A stretch of DNA of 64,000 nt from Paenibacillus rhizovicinus (GTDB taxonomy: Bacteria > Bacillota > Bacilli > Paenibacillales > Paenibacillaceae), in contig NZ_CP048286.1 of the NCBI RefSeq assembly GCF_010365285.1, positions 1,445,001 through 1,509,000 on the forward strand, given 5' to 3'. Made by a program: the position numbers and the translations under genes. The notes beneath the pieces were generated by a model that did no database searches, was not told where the DNA came from, and worked only from the letters and a program-made list of their open reading frames with translations. Below, in pieces: positions 35,220-43,555 of this stretch. Positions within the stretch are counted from its first letter, which is position 1. Each line of letters begins with the position of its first letter.

Positions 35220-35913
35220 GTTCTCCATCCTCCAATGCAATAACATGATCGACGATTTCCATAATACCGGGGTCATGCGTCGTCATAACGATTGTCATGC
35301 CCAAATTTTCAACGAGTTCGCGGAAAACTTTAATGACTTGCAAGCCCATGCGGCTGTCCAGCTCGGCCGTAGGCTCGTCCGCCAGCAAGAGGGCAGGCCG
35401 GTGCGCAATCGCTCTCGCGATCGCAACACGCTGCTGCTCGCCGCCCGACAGCTCCGGCGGACGGTGCTTCATCCGCCCTTTCATGCCCACCCACTCGAGC
35501 GCCTGCTCCGCCCGCTCCTTATGCAGGGCAGGGTCGCTGCCTGCGATGCGCAGGCCAAACTCTACATTCTCGTAAGCCGACATGAGGGGAATCAATCCGA
35601 ACGCCTGGAACACGAGGCCCAGATTCGTTCTCCGCCATGTGCTCCGCTGCTTCTCCGGCAGATCCGAAATTACCCGTCCGTCATAAAAAACCTGTCCTTC
35701 CGTCGGCTGGTCGAGAGCCGCCAACAGATTGAGCAATGTTGTCTTCCCGGAGCCGGAACGCCCTTTGAGCGCGATCATGGTTCCTCGGCGAATACTGAGA
35801 TCGATATTTTTGACAGCGGTTACAGCATTGTCGCCGCGACCAAACACTTTTTTCACCTTCACCGCTTGCAGCAAGACTTGCGCCATCGGCGTTTCCGCCG
35901 GAACGATTGTCAC
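35197..35913 (-). CDS. LolD/MacB-type ABC transporter ATPase
   Basis: 238 residues, first gene of the operon. Walker A GRSGSGKTT, Q loop VFQAFGLIPLM, signature LSGGEQQ, Walker B LLLADEPTAELD and switch H in TTHDP are all intact. It is similar in type to the second ATPase at 30385 but shorter, with no C-terminal extension. Two distinct ATPases with one permease could act as a heterodimer (inference). GTG start, AAGGGG ribosome site. Confidence 0.93.
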   Translation of the reverse strand: MTIVPAETPMAQVLLQAVKVKKVFGRGDNAVTAVKNIDLSIRRGTMIALKGRSGSGKTTLLNLLAALDQPTEGQVFYDGRVISDLPEKQRSTWRRTNLGLVFQAFGLIPLMSAYENVEFGLRIAGSDPALHKERAEQALEWVGMKGRMKHRPPELSGGEQQRVAIARAIAHRPALLLADEPTAELDSRMGLQVIKVFRELVENLGMTIVMTTHDPGIMEIVDHVIALEDGELAVEPTV

Positions 35914-35994
35914 GTTCGGTCAATCCCCTTCCGCTGGCTATGAATTCGCTTACAAGATATTTAGAACAATATGTAAATTATTTCTATCAGAGTT

Positions 35995-36023
35995 AGGATA
36001 CTAGGCGATCACCCCTGTGTCAA
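35995..36023 (-). promoter_or_regulatory. Sigma-A promoter of the ABC export operon
   Basis: On the minus strand a perfect TTGACA (36023-36018), 17-bp spacer, then TATCCT (36000-35995). The start point is near 35988, giving a leader of about 75 nt. Confidence 0.75.
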
Positions 36024-36059
36024 CCTACATATATATGCATTTACATAGGTAAATGTAGG
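36024..36059. promoter_or_regulatory. Nested inverted repeat abutting the -35 of the ABC operon
   Basis: Outer arms CCTACAT and ATGTAGG enclose an inner palindrome ATTTAC-ATAG-GTAAAT. The repeat touches the upstream edge of TTGACA, so a bound protein would cover roughly -36 to -71, as a class I/II activator or a repressor might. A related ATATGTAAAT sequence recurs downstream near 35968-35977. Confidence 0.6.
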
Positions 36060-36218
36060 ATGTTTGAGCGGAGGCGGACTTGTAGACCTGCGTTATTGGC
36101 GAATTTGACGGGTTAGGAGCGTTTTCGGTGAGGTTTGGGGGATTTTAGGGGGAGTGCGGTGTTGTTCTCGCGGGGTTGCGATTTGGTAGATTGTGAATGG
36201 GTTTGGTAGATTTGTGCG

Positions 36219-36365
36219 TCCTGGGGGACGGATGATGGGCTGTACTGAATGGATACAGCACCTTACCTTTGGTGCGTTTTCGCCGGGGGACGGATGATGT
36301 ACTGTACGGGGTACAGTACATTTTTTTTGGGGGGGCGCCGGGGGACGGCTTTGGTGCTGTACGAG
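36219..36365. repeat. Degenerate hairpin repeat array, about 60-bp unit, three copies
   Basis: Each copy starts with GGGGGACGG (36223, 36285, about 36340), the first two with GGGGGACGGATGATG, followed by CTGTAC and its inverse TACAG so that each forms a hairpin. Spacing is about 62 and 55 bp. The whole 36060-36487 gap is GC-rich, gene-free and has further short repeats (TTGGTAGATT twice, CCGCCTTGGCG twice). No protein gene is called here. Confidence 0.7.
36298..36328 (+). terminator. Orphan terminator-like hairpin in the repeat array
   Basis: TGTACTGTAC (36298-36307) pairs perfectly with GTACAGTACA (36311-36320) over a GGG loop, followed by eight T's. It is oriented for plus-strand transcription, yet no plus-strand gene lies upstream of it. 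Confidence 0.6.
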
Positions 36366-36487
36366 GTGAAGCGTTATGGTCTCGCCCGGCGGCGTGGGCT
36401 AGACTGCATTGGTCCGCCTTGGCGCCGGGCAGGCTTGCGGCCCGCATCGCTGGCCCGCCTTGGCGGCGGATCGCCCGGCCGCAGCGT

Positions 36488-37300
36488 TTAGCCGACGGCG
36501 CAGCCGATTCCCCACGCCAGCAAGCCGGCGACGGCCGAAGACGCGAAATTGACCGCGTCGTTCGTCATGACGGCGCAGCCGCGGATCCGCACGGCAGCGG
36601 CGCCGCAGTGTTCGGCGCGCTCCGTTTCGGTGCCGCATGCGCGGCAGCGATACATTGCCTGCACGGTCGCGCCGAGCAGCGAATCCGCGAAGGCTCCGGC
36701 CGTGCCGGCAACGGCCGCGGCGGCCAGCAGCGCGCCGGGCCCGGCGCCCGCAGGCGCGAGCACGGCGGCGACGGCGCCGATGAACGCGGCGCCTGCCAGC
36801 GCGGCGGCGCTGCCGAGCGCAGTGACGCCGCCGCTCGTGCCGGCCGTCACGGGCCGGCCGTTAAGAACCGAGCGAGGCGCCCGACGGCTTAGCGCACCGA
36901 TCTCCGTAGCCCACGTATCCGCATTGACCGCACCCATGACGCCTGCGAAAGCATACATCCAGCCGGCTGCCGGCCATATGGCGTGAGCGAGGCAGAGCAG
37001 CAGCCCCAGTCCGCCGTTCGCCCACACTTGGAAGGCGTCGCGCCGGCCGCTCTTCGCATAATTCGCTTCGGCTGCTTTCTTCTTCGCATGCCGTTTCTTC
37101 CATTTGGACCACAAGGTCGACGACAGGAAGAAAGCCAGCAGCGCGCCGAACCATAGCGGTCCCCCTAACGCTACATACCCGGTCCCCATGACCGCCGCCG
37201 ACCATGCGCCTGAACCCGACAGCGCACGCAGCCGGTAGGCAGACGCCGCGATGAGACCGCTGCCCAGCACCCCCGCTGCAGCCCTTATCCACCAATCCAT
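36488..37300 (-). CDS. DUF92 family membrane protein
   Basis: 270 residues, Ala/Gly-rich and strongly hydrophobic, with about seven helices. The DUF92 pattern is clear: GLIAASAYRLRALSGSGAWSA, WANGGLGLLL, GAVNADTWATEIGALSRRAP, VTAGTSGGVTALGSAAAL and NDAVNFASSAVAGLLAWG. Plant relatives (VTE6) phosphorylate phytyl phosphate, but the bacterial function is not established. A cysteine pair (RCRACGTE) in a loop is notable. The region is markedly richer in GC than its neighbours. It faces away from the HD-GYP gene. Confidence 0.85.
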   Translation of the reverse strand: MDWWIRAAAGVLGSGLIAASAYRLRALSGSGAWSAAVMGTGYVALGGPLWFGALLAFFLSSTLWSKWKKRHAKKKAAEANYAKSGRRDAFQVWANGGLGLLLCLAHAIWPAAGWMYAFAGVMGAVNADTWATEIGALSRRAPRSVLNGRPVTAGTSGGVTALGSAAALAGAAFIGAVAAVLAPAGAGPGALLAAAAVAGTAGAFADSLLGATVQAMYRCRACGTETERAEHCGAAAVRIRGCAVMTNDAVNFASSAVAGLLAWGIGCAVG

Positions 37301-37462
37301 ACCCTTTCACCCGCCAATTTCGTTAAAATGTCCACCATTCATTGTCGAATTTTGTCTTGTAATTCCATTTCCCGGAAGGATAACGACTGTTCGCGTTGAA
37401 CTATTAACTCGAATCGTATTGCGTCATGTGAATCAATCGAGCTAAGGAGTGTCGCCTGAATC

Positions 37463-38626
37463 ATGTTAGAGCCCATCCCTATAAACGCAGACGAAGCTCC
37501 CGCCCCGCAAGAACGCACGCCGGAAGAGCTGCTTCGCATTATCTTTGATTATACGGCCAAAATCAGCGGCGAACGCAGCATCAAAAACGTCCTGCTGCTC
37601 ATGGCCGATATGGGCCGCGAGATGATCCTGGCCGATCGCTGCACGGTCTGGCTGATCGACCATGCCAAACAGGAACTGTTCACGACGATCGCGCATGGCG
37701 TAAACGAGATTCGCGTTCCGCTCGGCACCGGTTTCGTCGGCCATTCGATCGAAACGGGAGAATGCCTCCTGATCGATGACGCCTACGCGGACATCCGCCA
37801 TAACGTCGACAACGATCAACGGACCGGTTATCGGACGCAAGCGATCATTACCGTGCCTTTCGTCGGCAATAACGGCGTCATCCTCGGGGCATACCAGGCG
37901 ATCAACAAGCTGACTCCGCAAGCCGTATTCTCGCGGCGGGACCTGGAACAGCTTAAGCTGGCCGCGGCCTATGCCGGCAAATCACTGGAGTCTGTCATCC
38001 TGCAGGAAGAAATCGAATCCACGCAGCGCGAAATCATTTTTACGATGGGTCAAATCGGAGAAGGCCGATCCAAGGAAACCGGGAACCATGTCAAGCGGGT
38101 CGCGGATTATTCCGCCATCCTCGCGCTAGGCCTCGGCTTATCCGCGCATGAAGCCGAACTGCTTCGCGTCGTATCCCCCATGCACGACATCGGCAAGGTA
38201 GCGATTCCGGATGCTATTCTGCTCAAGCAAGGCAAACTCACCTCCGAGGAATTCGACCAGATGAAGCAGCACACCGAGGTGGGCTACCAGCTGCTGAAAT
38301 CCTCCGGGCGCGAGCTGTTGAAGACCGCCGCGATCGTCGCTCACCAGCATCACGAGAAGTGGGACGGAACCGGCTATCCGCAAGGATTGAAGGAAGAAGA
38401 AATCCATCTATACGGCCGGATCACCGCCGTCGCCGACGTATTCGATGCGCTCGGCAGCGATCGGGTGTACAAGAAGGCTTGGGAGCTGGAGCGGATCCTG
38501 CAACTGTTCCGCGAAGAAAGAGGCCGGCATTTCGATCCCCGCGTCGTCGACGTGTTCGTCGAGCAGCTGCCCGCGTTGTTGGAAATCCGGGAGCGCTACA
38601 AGGACGATGCCGACGAGACGCTTTAG
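37463..38626 (+). CDS. GAF and HD-GYP domain protein (putative cyclic-di-GMP phosphodiesterase)
   Basis: 387 residues. A GAF sensor domain (about residues 40-180; RCTVWLIDHAKQELFTTIAHG, VGHSIETGECLLIDDAY) precedes an HD-GYP domain. The HD pair is in SPMHDIGKVAIPD, near residue 243, then HQHHEKWDGTGYPQGLK holds the GYP motif near residue 300, and ITAVADVFDALGSDRVYKKAW completes it. HD-GYP proteins hydrolyse c-di-GMP or related dinucleotides. Ribosome site AAGGAG, a rather long 13 nt from the ATG. A strong terminator follows, so it is monocistronic. Confidence 0.92.
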   Translation: MLEPIPINADEAPAPQERTPEELLRIIFDYTAKISGERSIKNVLLLMADMGREMILADRCTVWLIDHAKQELFTTIAHGVNEIRVPLGTGFVGHSIETGECLLIDDAYADIRHNVDNDQRTGYRTQAIITVPFVGNNGVILGAYQAINKLTPQAVFSRRDLEQLKLAAAYAGKSLESVILQEEIESTQREIIFTMGQIGEGRSKETGNHVKRVADYSAILALGLGLSAHEAELLRVVSPMHDIGKVAIPDAILLKQGKLTSEEFDQMKQHTEVGYQLLKSSGRELLKTAAIVAHQHHEKWDGTGYPQGLKEEEIHLYGRITAVADVFDALGSDRVYKKAWELERILQLFREERGRHFDPRVVDVFVEQLPALLEIRERYKDDADETL

Positions 38627-38667
38627 CCGATATTTTCACCGCATGCGTCCGTGTACATAAATAACGA

Positions 38668-38705
38668 GACGCATAGCGCGGACAGCCCGCGCTATGCGCC
38701 TTTTT
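38668..38705 (+). terminator. Terminator of the HD-GYP gene
   Basis: GCATAGCGCGG-ACAG-CCCGCGCTATGC then GCCTTTTT. 11-bp stem. Confidence 0.88.
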
Positions 38706-38773
38706 GCTTGTTTGCCGATTCTCAATTTCTCTTCATTCTCTTCTATATCCGCCCCGCTCATTCCATCCAGCGG

Positions 38774-39508
38774 CTATGCGCCGGCTTGCAGCACATTCTG
38801 GAACCGGTCCGGATAGTTCGTGCAGATCATGAGCGAACCGCCAAGCCGCGCCAGTCTTTTCATCATCGGCTCGTCATTGACTGTCCACGCCATCACTTCG
38901 ATATTTGCTTGGTTCATGTCTTTCAGCAGCGTCTCCGAAACGCGAGAATAGCCGATCGATAAGAACGAAGCACCCATCCGTTTCAATTCTTCCGTAAGCG
39001 TCCACGGCAGCGCATCGATGATCAGTCCGGTCCGAACCTCCTGCGTCAATGCTCTCACCTGCCGGAGCGCTTCGCGGTCAAAGGAGGTGATGACCGAGTC
39101 ATGCTGCAGCCCTTTCCGATACAGGAGCTCGACTACCTTGCGCTCCATGCCGGGATAACGGCCGCCGTACGTTTTCAGCTCGATATTAAGCCTGCAGCGG
39201 CCGATCGTCGCGTCCAAAACTTGCTCGAGCGTCGGAATCCCCTCGCCCGCGAAAGACTTGTCAAACCAGCTGCCCGCATCCATGCAGCCCAATTCCTCGG
39301 CCGTATAATCGTTCACTCTGCCAGACGTCCTGGCTGTACGTCTCAACGCGTCGTCATGAATGACGACAGGAATGCCGTCCTTGGACAGCTGTACATCAAG
39401 CTCGATCCATTGCACGAACGGAAACGACATCGCCTTTCGAAACGCAGCCATCGTATTCTCCGGCGCCAGGCCGGAAGCGCCGCGGTGGGCGACACATGGA
39501 TTTAACAA
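38774..39508 (-). CDS. Glycerophosphodiester phosphodiesterase
   Basis: About 244 residues, a TIM barrel that splits glycerophosphodiesters into glycerol 3-phosphate and an alcohol. The GDPD motifs are HRGASGLAPENTMAAF (catalytic His), WIELDVQLSKDGIPVVIHDD (metal-binding Glu/Asp and second catalytic His) and LNIELKT. No signal peptide, so it is probably cytoplasmic. The TTG at 39508 is chosen for an AAGGAG 8 nt upstream. A GTG at 39517 would overlap the capA stop. It is coupled to the CapA-family gene upstream. Confidence 0.9.
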   Translation of the reverse strand: MLNPCVAHRGASGLAPENTMAAFRKAMSFPFVQWIELDVQLSKDGIPVVIHDDALRRTARTSGRVNDYTAEELGCMDAGSWFDKSFAGEGIPTLEQVLDATIGRCRLNIELKTYGGRYPGMERKVVELLYRKGLQHDSVITSFDREALRQVRALTQEVRTGLIIDALPWTLTEELKRMGASFLSIGYSRVSETLLKDMNQANIEVMAWTVNDEPMMKRLARLGGSLMICTNYPDRFQNVLQAGA

Positions 39509-39513
39509 ATCTC

Positions 39514-40983
39514 TCACTCCTTCGATTGAAGTTGACCGCTCGAATCGACGGCGGCATGAATGGATAGGCTGGATAACCGTTTTAACAGCGCGGCAGCCTC
39601 ATCGCCTTCCAGCGGAGCCGGCTGCGACTGTACGGCCCGCATCGGATGGAACTTAAGCGCGCATTTGCCCGAAGCATCGCACGCGGCATCCAGAACGCCC
39701 GTATCGGCCGTCCGTTTGTCCGGCATGCCGCTAAAGATGAAATTGCCGAGGCTGTACGCGATCCATTTTCCTTTGTAAGCCTCGAAGCCTTCCAGGATAT
39801 GCGGGTGGCTGCCGACGACCAAGTCTGCCCCGGCATCGATATACGCATGTCCGAGGCGCTTCTGGTCGTCGTTAGGCATGTCCTGCAGCTCGGTTCCCCA
39901 ATGCACCATGACGACGACGATGTCCGCTTCCGTCTTCGCTTTCTTGATGGCGGCGACGGCCCGCGTCGGATCGTAGGATTCCGCTAAACCGGGATGATCC
40001 TTATCCGCTTTCCAGGATCCGACGGGTACGACCCGCGTCAGCCCGATGTAGGCGATGCGGACGCCGTCCACTTCCTTGATGACCGGCTTGAACGCTTCGG
40101 TATCGTTAATGCCGGCGCCCATGTAGGGCAGCTTCGCTTTCTTTAAATAATCGATGGTATCTAGAAGTCCGACTTCGCCTTGGTCAAGCGTATGATTGTT
40201 CGCCAAGCTGACGACGTCGACCCCGGAATCGATCAGAGCGGGCAGCGCGTCGGGCGAGGATTTGTACACGTATTGCTTGTTCGGTGCCGGCGTTCCGCGC
40301 AGCGTAATCGGAGTTTCCAAATTCGCTGCGGTTACATCCGACAATTGCAAATACTGCTGCACCTTCGCGTACGGATAGTCGTAACCGTTCTTCAACAGGA
40401 GACGCTCGACCGAAGCAGCCAGCAAAATATCGCCGGTAAACGATAGATTGACCTCGCGTTCACCCGAACCGACCGCCCCTAAGCCGGCCGCTCCGTCGGC
40501 AGCACCATCCGCATCCGTCCCTTCGGAAGCGCCGTTCCCGTTCGCTTCCACGGTACCGTTCCCGTCCGTTCCGCCGGCAGCTCCCTGGTTGGCTTCCGAG
40601 TTCGTGCTTCCGGCTGCGTCAGGCGCTTGATCGGGATTGCTTCCGCTCTTTCCGTCGTTTTGACCGGATTCACCTTGATTGCCAGCAGGCGCATTCGTTC
40701 CCCCTTGTGCCTGCTCCCCCGGGTCCGGGCTGCCGTTTCCGGCATTGGAAGCTGGCGGTTCATGCGAGTTCTGGTCTCCAGCTCCCTCTTGCGCCGGCGG
40801 CTTGTTTCCATTCGATGAGGCATCCAGCTTGCCTCCTCCGCCATCTTGACGCTGCACGACGTATACAACGACCAGAATAGCGATGACGACAAGCATCGCG
40901 AGATTAACGACAAGCAGCCTTCGTAGCCGCCTGGATCGCTTCAGTTTGTTGCGTTGATGGGATTCAGAGCGTGACATGACCAT
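39514..40983 (-). CDS. CapA family protein (PGA_cap metallophosphatase-like), membrane anchored
   Basis: 489 residues. A basic head and one membrane helix (residues about 24-44, VVNLAMLVVIAILVVVYVV) are followed by a low-complexity Gly/Asn/Ala/Glu linker of about 130 residues, and then the PGA_cap domain. Domain motifs are LSFTGDILLA, NLETPI, DVVSLANNHTLDQG, MVHWGTELQD and DLVVGSHPHILEG, all in order, matching the calcineurin-like fold named after poly-gamma-glutamate CapA. No capB/capC neighbours are present, so a role in glutamate polymer is not implied. Confidence 0.88.
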   Translation of the reverse strand: MVMSRSESHQRNKLKRSRRLRRLLVVNLAMLVVIAILVVVYVVQRQDGGGGKLDASSNGNKPPAQEGAGDQNSHEPPASNAGNGSPDPGEQAQGGTNAPAGNQGESGQNDGKSGSNPDQAPDAAGSTNSEANQGAAGGTDGNGTVEANGNGASEGTDADGAADGAAGLGAVGSGEREVNLSFTGDILLAASVERLLLKNGYDYPYAKVQQYLQLSDVTAANLETPITLRGTPAPNKQYVYKSSPDALPALIDSGVDVVSLANNHTLDQGEVGLLDTIDYLKKAKLPYMGAGINDTEAFKPVIKEVDGVRIAYIGLTRVVPVGSWKADKDHPGLAESYDPTRAVAAIKKAKTEADIVVVMVHWGTELQDMPNDDQKRLGHAYIDAGADLVVGSHPHILEGFEAYKGKWIAYSLGNFIFSGMPDKRTADTGVLDAACDASGKCALKFHPMRAVQSQPAPLEGDEAAALLKRLSSLSIHAAVDSSGQLQSKE

Positions 40984-41025
40984 TATCTGCGGGCTCCTTT
41001 TTCCGGGAAATCTTGCGAAATCCCT

Positions 41026-42027
41026 TTATGCAACGTATGTGATTCCATCCTCCTGCAGCCGTCTTGCAAGGAGGCCTTTATGCTCCAAATCATAAATGTG
41101 AGCCAGCGTTTCCGACATCGCAAACCGCATATGATGCGCATCGCCCGCAATGCGTTCGCCGAACAGCCGCATGCATACAGAGTAGGCCGAACCGGGCGAT
41201 TCGCGCAGCATCAAGACGATGCTCTCCAGTCTGCGTTCATGATGGGCCGCCAGCTCCGCCGCCCGTTCCCCGAAACGTTCGAAAGGCTCCCGATGCCCTG
41301 GAAAAGCCAGTTCGACCTCATAGCACGCTAATTCCCGCAGGCTGAGCAGAAACCGTTTCAGCTGCCTGTCGTCTTCGCCGGGAACGGCGCTGATATTCGG
41401 CGTGATCGTCGGCAGCACTTGGTCGCCGCAGATCATCCAGCGCTTATCGGGCGCATAGAAGCATAATTGGCCGCCGGCATGCCCCGGCGCATCGATTAAT
41501 TGCCAGTCCGTCTCCGCCATGCGGACGGTTTGCCCCGCTTCGATAAACTGCACCTGCGGCTGCGGCGATACTTTCGCGATGAAGCTGTCCAGATGCGGAC
41601 CTAACGCGGCGACGACTTGGGACGGCATGCCGTGCTGCGTATAGAGCGCAGTCAAATCCGCCGCGAACGCGGCGCCTCCATCGTCTCCCCACAGACGCTG
41701 CGTATAGGCGTACGATTCCGCCGAGATGTAGACGGGAGCGCCGCTTCTCTCTTGAAACCATCCGGCAAGTCCGTAATGGTCGGGATGCTGATGCGTCAGC
41801 ATGATCGTATGGATGTCCTGAAATCCGATCGCATGCTCGTCCATAACGCCTTTCCAGGCCGCGACCGCTTCATCCGTATGCAAGCCGGGATCGATGAGGA
41901 CGTATCCCCGTTCGTCCCGCAGCAAGTAGCTGTTCACCCATTTCAACGAGAACGGCAACGGCACTCTTACTTGTAATATACCGCCGGGCCACGCAGTCGC
42001 AGCCGGTCTTCCTGCAATACCGCTCAA
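41026..42027 (-). CDS. Metallo-beta-lactamase-fold hydrolase
   Basis: 333 residues. The zinc ligands are in IMLTHQHPDHYGLAGWF (HxHxDH-like), HAGGQLCFYAPDKRWMICGD and LAFPGHREPFERFG. The domain opens at residue about 18 (VNSYLLRDERGYVLIDPGLH). The substrate is unknown, although the C-terminal 'winged helix' region (MRFAMSETLAHIYDLEHKGLL) places it near the hydroxyacylglutathione-hydrolase-like subfamily. The TTG at 42027 is preferred, with GGGAGGT 6 nt upstream. Longer in-frame forms to 42303 run antisense to the germination gene. Confidence 0.85.
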   Translation of the reverse strand: MSGIAGRPAATAWPGGILQVRVPLPFSLKWVNSYLLRDERGYVLIDPGLHTDEAVAAWKGVMDEHAIGFQDIHTIMLTHQHPDHYGLAGWFQERSGAPVYISAESYAYTQRLWGDDGGAAFAADLTALYTQHGMPSQVVAALGPHLDSFIAKVSPQPQVQFIEAGQTVRMAETDWQLIDAPGHAGGQLCFYAPDKRWMICGDQVLPTITPNISAVPGEDDRQLKRFLLSLRELACYEVELAFPGHREPFERFGERAAELAAHHERRLESIVLMLRESPGSAYSVCMRLFGERIAGDAHHMRFAMSETLAHIYDLEHKGLLARRLQEDGITYVA

Positions 42028-42124
42028 TCGATTACCTCCCGATTCATAGCTCGTCATGACGAAATTGCCATATCTTGCTTCAATTGTACCGTACGCCCGC
42101 AAATCTGGCAAAATGCCGAGCGAG

Positions 42125-42154
42125 GCATATTTTTCTAGTCGGACAACCATACTA
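42125..42154 (+). promoter_or_regulatory. Sigma-G-type promoter of the germination receptor operon
   Basis: GCATA (42125-42129), an 18-bp spacer and CATACTA (42148-42154) match the forespore sigma-G consensus GHATR-N17/18-CATWHTA at every position. It lies 73 bp before the TTG start of the first gene. Germinant receptors of Bacillus are sigma-G genes, so this fits. Confidence 0.6.
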
Positions 42155-42226
42155 TACCATGCTGCCAACCGTTTCCAATCAGCAGCTCGAACGCTCTTCG
42201 TGAATTCGTGAAAGGAAGTGACTGCC

Positions 42227-43555
42227 TTGCTGAACCGGATTAAGACGGTATTTGCCGAAGCGCGGGACTTAACCATGAGCCGCCTGCAGAACGATACGCT
42301 CATTATCGAAGTGGCCTATCTTGCCTCCCTATGCGACGAGAGCAAAGTCGGCGACTTTATCAACGCTCCGTTCTCGAAGCAGGAAGTTCCTTTCGCGGAC
42401 CTCGTGAAACGCAACCCGTCCTTCATCAGGCTCGACGATCCGGCCAAATGGGCGGAGACGATGCTCCACGGATTCGCGCTCTTGCAGTTGAACGGCCTCG
42501 TCTACAAGCTCGACGTCGCGCGCATCATCCGCAACGAGAACCCGCAGACGCTGGTGGAAACCGTCATTATGGGCCCTCAGATCGCGCTGAGCGAAGACTT
42601 GATCGACTCCATTAACATTATCCGCAGCCGTTATCCGAGCGAGGAGCTGGCCATCGAGGAACGGACCGTCGGTGTCATTTCCAAAACACGCATGACGCTG
42701 TTGTTCGATAAGCACCGGGTCGACGCTACCGTGCTTGACCACATCCGGGCCAAGCTGGAGCACCTGTCGGATCCCACCTATACGGCTACCGGCGAATTGG
42801 TCCGCTCGTTAGGCGACCGTTACCGCTTGTTCCCGTCCATGATGATGACGGAAAGGCCGGACCGGGTTTGCACCGCGATCGAAGACGGCAAAGTGATTTT
42901 GCTGCTGCAAGGCTCGATGTTCGCGATTATCCTGCCGGCCACTTTCTTCGATTTCCTGCACGCGGTGGACGATGAATACGATTCCTACTGGATGACGCGC
43001 ATCATGATCGTACTGCGTTATATGGCCGTCGTATTGACGATTACGCTTCCGGCGTTATATATCGCCATCATGTCTTACAATCCGGAATTGTTCCGCGTGC
43101 AGCTGACACTCTCGATCGCCGGCAGTCGCACCGCGGTTCCCTATCCTTCATTCGTCGAGGTATTCATTATGCTGTTCATGATCGAATCGCTCATCGAGGC
43201 CAGCGTCCGCCTGCCCAAATATATCGGCTCCACGGCTACGACGGTCGGCGGTTTGATCTTGGGCCAAGCGGCGCAGCAAGCCGGACTTGTCAGCAGCATC
43301 ATGATTATCGTCACGTCGGTCGTGGCGATCTCCAATTTCGTCATTCCGGTCAACAATATGTCAACGGCCGTTCGGTTCCTCAAGTATCCGCTGCTCGTGC
43401 CCGCGATTTTCTTCGGCATATCCGGGGTTACGCTGGGGCTCGTTTGCTACCTCATTTATTTGGCCGACCTGCGAAGCTTCGGGAAACCGTATTTCCGTCT
43501 TTTCGGCAAACAGCGTTCGCTTTCAACCGACATTGGGCAGGTGAGCCAGGAATGA
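42227..43555 (+). CDS. Spore germination protein, GerA family (A subunit)
   Basis: 442 residues. A soluble N-terminal half (DTLIIEVAYLASLCDESKVG, ERTVGVISKTRMTLLF) precedes the membrane part from about residue 240, with helices such as MFAIILPATFFDFLHA and YMAVVLTITLPALYIAIMSY and the family region ASVRLPKYIGSTATTVGGLI. It belongs to the GerA/GerBA/GerKA receptor subunits in the spore inner membrane, here in the usual A-B-C order. A TTG at 42227 has the better ribosome site (AAAGGA), with a GTG at 42218 as alternative. The germinant sensed cannot be predicted. Confidence 0.9.
   Translation: MLNRIKTVFAEARDLTMSRLQNDTLIIEVAYLASLCDESKVGDFINAPFSKQEVPFADLVKRNPSFIRLDDPAKWAETMLHGFALLQLNGLVYKLDVARIIRNENPQTLVETVIMGPQIALSEDLIDSINIIRSRYPSEELAIEERTVGVISKTRMTLLFDKHRVDATVLDHIRAKLEHLSDPTYTATGELVRSLGDRYRLFPSMMMTERPDRVCTAIEDGKVILLLQGSMFAIILPATFFDFLHAVDDEYDSYWMTRIMIVLRYMAVVLTITLPALYIAIMSYNPELFRVQLTLSIAGSRTAVPYPSFVEVFIMLFMIESLIEASVRLPKYIGSTATTVGGLILGQAAQQAGLVSSIMIIVTSVVAISNFVIPVNNMSTAVRFLKYPLLVPAIFFGISGVTLGLVCYLIYLADLRSFGKPYFRLFGKQRSLSTDIGQVSQE

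Noticed and set aside
36249-36892. Several plus-strand frames through the repeat array and DUF92 gene
   Set aside because: They are repetitive or antisense to DUF92, have no ribosome site and no domain.
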